DNA from: Dallia pectoralis
Taxonomy: Eukaryota; Chordata; Actinopteri; Esociformes; Umbridae
Length of the DNA: 64,000 bases
NCBI GenBank assembly: GCA_029465975.1
Contig: CM055750.1
Span: 2,965,548 to 3,029,547, forward strand
Direction: 5' to 3'
The notes beneath the pieces were generated by a model, which saw only the letters and a list, made by a program, of their open reading frames with translations, did no database searches and was not told where the DNA came from. This document shows, piece after piece, positions 61,501 through 64,000 of this stretch. A program made the position numbers and the translations under genes. Every line of letters begins with the position of its first letter. The stretch's first letter is position 1.

Positions 61501-61783
61501 TGCTGGAAACTGATCCACTCACCGGCCGTCACGGAGGTGCTGGAAACTGATCCAGTCACCAGCCGTCACAGAGGTGCTGGAAACTGATCCATTCACCTGC
61601 CGTCACAGAGGTGCTGGAAACTGATCCACTCACCAGCCGTAACAGAGGTGCTGGAAACTGATCCACTCACCGGCCGTTACAGAGGTGCTGGAAACTGATC
61701 CACTCACCGGCCGTTACAGAGTTGCTGGAAACTGATCCACTCACCGGCCGTTACAGAGGTGCTAGAAACTGATCCACTCACCA
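58512..61783. repeat. 37-bp minisatellite with higher-order duplications
   Basis: About 88 copies of a 37-bp unit containing TCACCAGCCGTTACAGAGGT and GCTGGAAACTGATCCAC. Variant positions are AGCCG/GGCCG/GACCG, GTTAC/GTCAC and GTGCTGG/GTGATGG. Rare variants recur at fixed offsets: CATTCACCTGCC at 59767, 60850 and 61590, and TGATCGACTCACTGG at 59949 and 61032. One copy near 60220 is shortened (CCGTCACAAGCCGTTAC), which explains the 1083-bp offset not being a multiple of 37. Confidence 0.97.
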
Positions 61784-61789
61784 TAAAAA

Positions 61790-62560
61790 AGGAGGTGTTA
61801 ATAAAAGCTACCTTATTAAAATAAAGTCCTCATTTAGACTGGTCATAAACACAAGTGACATTAATACCTCGTATCTTAAAATATGTCTCTTCAATATTAG
61901 ATTGCTTGCCTCAAAGGCAATTACAGTAAATTCATTAATCACTGATCATAAATTAGAATTAATTGCCTTGTGTGAAACTTGGCTGATGAATTTATCGCTT
62001 TAAATGAAGTTTACACTAGTGATCAGATTCCCTGTGCATCCCGTAAAGGGGGGGTGTTGCTAATATTTATGCTACACAATATACATTTTCACTAAAACAT
62101 CACTGGGTCTTTTTAAGTTTTACAAACCAGGCTAATACATTGTTTTTGATGGCTACTATTTACAGGCCTCCTGGGCCGTACACATTGTTCCTCAGTGAGC
62201 ATCCAGAATTCTTGTACAACATTGTAATCATGACAGTATGGTTTTTAATCTCTGGGGACTTTAACATCCACATGGAAAAAAACAAGAACCCTCTTCAATA
62301 GGCTTTCTGAGCCATAAACTAATTTGTAGGTTTTCTCCAGCACGTCTCAGGACATACGCACTGTCACAATCATGCTTTAGGTTTAGTTTTATCGAAGGGA
62401 ATAAATGTACTTGACCATTATCTTATCACATTTAGCGCCACAACAGGTGGCACTTTTGCCCCCCAGGTAGGGATATTTACGACCCGTTGCATAAACTCTA
62501 CGACTACTAATAGATTTCACGAGGCACTCCCAGGCTCGCTCAGCCGGCTCAATGATGATT
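61790..62560 (+). pseudogene. LINE endonuclease-domain remnant (CR1/L2-like)
   Basis: From 61878 the plus strand reads KICLFNIRLLASKAITVNSL and LITDHKLELIALCETWLM, matching the start of an APE-type endonuclease. After a frameshift come IYRPPGPYTLFLSEHPEF and ISGDFNIHMEK, the central motifs of the same domain. Further on, HTLDLVLSKGINVLDHY-like and INSTTTNRFHEAL-like segments follow. Stops and frameshifts show it is dead. In an active element this domain nicks target DNA. The fragment starts right at the edge of the 37-bp array. The family call comes from remembered motifs. Confidence 0.75.
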
Positions 62561-62599
62561 GAGTTAAAACATCTGTTTGTCAGCTAGTAGAGGATACTG

Positions 62600-62800
62600 G
62601 CCTTCTAATCGTACTTGAAATTTCAAAACACACAGCCGGAGGTAGAGCTTTCAGCTATCGAGCTCCTCTATTACGGAATGAGCTGCCAATCCGGGTTAGA
62701 AATGCAGACTCAGTGCAAACTTTAAAGTCAATATTAAAACTGTATCTCTTAAGCAAGGTCCATGGTTAAGTGTAGCATGTTTCACGAAGGTGAACGAAAG
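62600..62800 (+). pseudogene. LINE ORF2 C-terminal tail remnant joined to the endonuclease fragment
   Basis: The frame GGRAFSYRAPLLRNELPIRV followed by RNADSVQTLKSILKLYLL matches the conserved end of fish CR1/L2-type proteins (AFSxxAPxLWNxLPxxxRxAxSxxxFKxxLKxxLF). It lies only about 50-100 bp beyond the endonuclease-side fragment, so the whole reverse transcriptase core (normally well over 1 kb) is missing. The copy has a large internal deletion or is a composite. Confidence 0.75.
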
Positions 62801-64000
62801 GCTCCGAACTCATTTCCGCCCAGCTTTGTCAGGCTGATATCGCGAGACAGCTTTTCAGCTGGATGAGAAATCTCGTCATGTTCAAAATCATCACCCTTAG
62901 ATCTGAACACAACCTGAACACAAGAATTGAAACAGTTCATATAGGTACCGTTTTTGCTAAATCTTGCAATTAATATAAGTTTTTATCCATGGGAAGAGTG
63001 GGGTCAGCGTTAAGAGTCCCCCAGAAATGGGCCAGGAGGACATTCACGCCCCTTCAACTAGGATGGATCAGCGGCAGCCAGAGGGGTTGGGGAATCAGAC
63101 CCAGGAGGTTTATGGCAGATTGTGAACTGGATCTTCCAGACACTGAGCCCGAGAACTGGTTCCCCGTTCCTGCCGGCTGAGTGGCCCCGGCCCTGAGCCG
63201 CACGTGCAATTCACCAGCCCCTGGATCCAAGCAGTTTGTTCGCTGCAATTCACAAAGCTTCCACATGGTAAATTAATTCCACTAATTACCCCTTTTAATT
63301 GAATTCAAATTGGGTCCGAAGCCTCGGGCACGAGATACGACTGACGTTCCAGGAGATGTTTGTTGAAGTGCTCGGTATTATAATATCACACGCATTGTTT
63401 TGTTTGAAGTCTACTAGCATCTATAATCTTACCGGATTTGCCAGTTATTGATGCGAGAGACATTTAAAGATGTGAAACAACCGAAACTATAATCACTCGT
63501 AAATACGCCGAGGCTCTAGCTATTTTATTGAACGACTTTCATAAAACCGATACAATAGTTTGACTACAGCTGTGTGTTTTGTGTAGTCACAGTGTCTTTT
63601 AGTATGCTTGTCTTCCTCTCCCTGTCTTTCTCTTTCTGGGAAAGGAATACAGTGACTGCGTGTTCATCCTGACGGCAAGTTTTCATTTCATAGCGGAGAA
63701 GAGTTTCCCATCCTTCAGTGGCTCCCCCGGGGACCTTTTTGTGTCGCTCTGATTGATGACACCGAGATGTCTCCCCTTGCAGGAAACCGACACAATCGGC
63801 AAATAATTGAGGTAAATTATGGTTTATTTTCATTTATTTCATTGTTTCTTAAGGCCTTTCATGTGCACAGTCGGGCAAATGTAATTGTGACGTCGAACGG
63901 GCAGCACGATCTGTCTCAGGAATCGTTGTTTGTTGTCGAGGGAAAAACGCCGATGTAAAAATCTCCCACGGTAAATAAAGCGCCGTCATATAAGACTTGT
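62801..64000. other. Unassigned non-coding stretch
   Basis: No gene was recognised. The frames at 62989-63180 plus and 63564-63833 minus show no known motif. Confidence 0.5.

Overview
This window looks like non-coding DNA from a bony fish, around one recognisable coding exon. The evidence is a large terminal exon of a Nogo-66 receptor gene (rtn4r) whose stalk and GPI tail are of vertebrate type, a vertebrate-type intron acceptor, very dense micro- and minisatellites, and fish-style hAT, Tc1-like, LTR and CR1/L2-like LINE remnants. The species cannot be fixed from sequence alone. Some repeats (the Tc1-like terminus and the SINE/LINE-like tail) resemble ones common in salmonid and pike genomes, but that is a weak inference.

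Layout. 0-2.6 kb: a nested transposon cluster. A solo LTR (454-1693) is split by a hAT element (520-1380) with a perfect 8-bp target duplication, and a second, inverted LTR lies 88 bp away. 2.6-25 kb: gene-free sequence carrying seven minisatellites with units of 15, 29, 38, 47, 55, 24 and 33 bp, a TCTG array, a GGA/GGGG purine tract and another solo LTR (16613-17072). 25-31 kb: gene-free sequence with an LTR that carries four 75-bp promoter-like repeats (27148-27679) and a minus-strand LINE C-terminus remnant (28993-29330). This is the presumed intron 1, or the upstream flank, of rtn4r. 31008-32422: the rtn4r terminal coding exon (plus strand), followed by a 3' UTR with several AATAAA signals to about 33.2 kb.

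33-46 kb: single-copy-looking AT-rich DNA with a GT microsatellite, a solo LTR with a 5-bp target duplication (37695-38055) and small repeat remnants. 46.1-51.9 kb: a low-complexity GT/TA array of about 3.9 kb, split by a 1849-bp hAT-type element (49592-51440) with palindromic ends and an 8-bp duplication. 52-58.5 kb: a possible LTR remnant containing a 39-bp minisatellite, then 64-bp and 32-bp minisatellites. 58.5-61.8 kb: a 37-bp minisatellite of about 88 units with higher-order duplications. 61.8-62.8 kb: a decayed LINE that joins endonuclease sequence directly to the C-terminal tail, with the reverse transcriptase missing. 62.8-64 kb: nothing recognised.

Only one host gene is supported, so there is no pathway or operon to describe. 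The long open frames over the repeats (up to 825 codons) are composition artefacts. I found no convincing new biological system. The most interesting items are the hAT insertion inside the VNTR, the LTR promoter-repeat amplification and the higher-order minisatellite. All counts and periods were made by eye.
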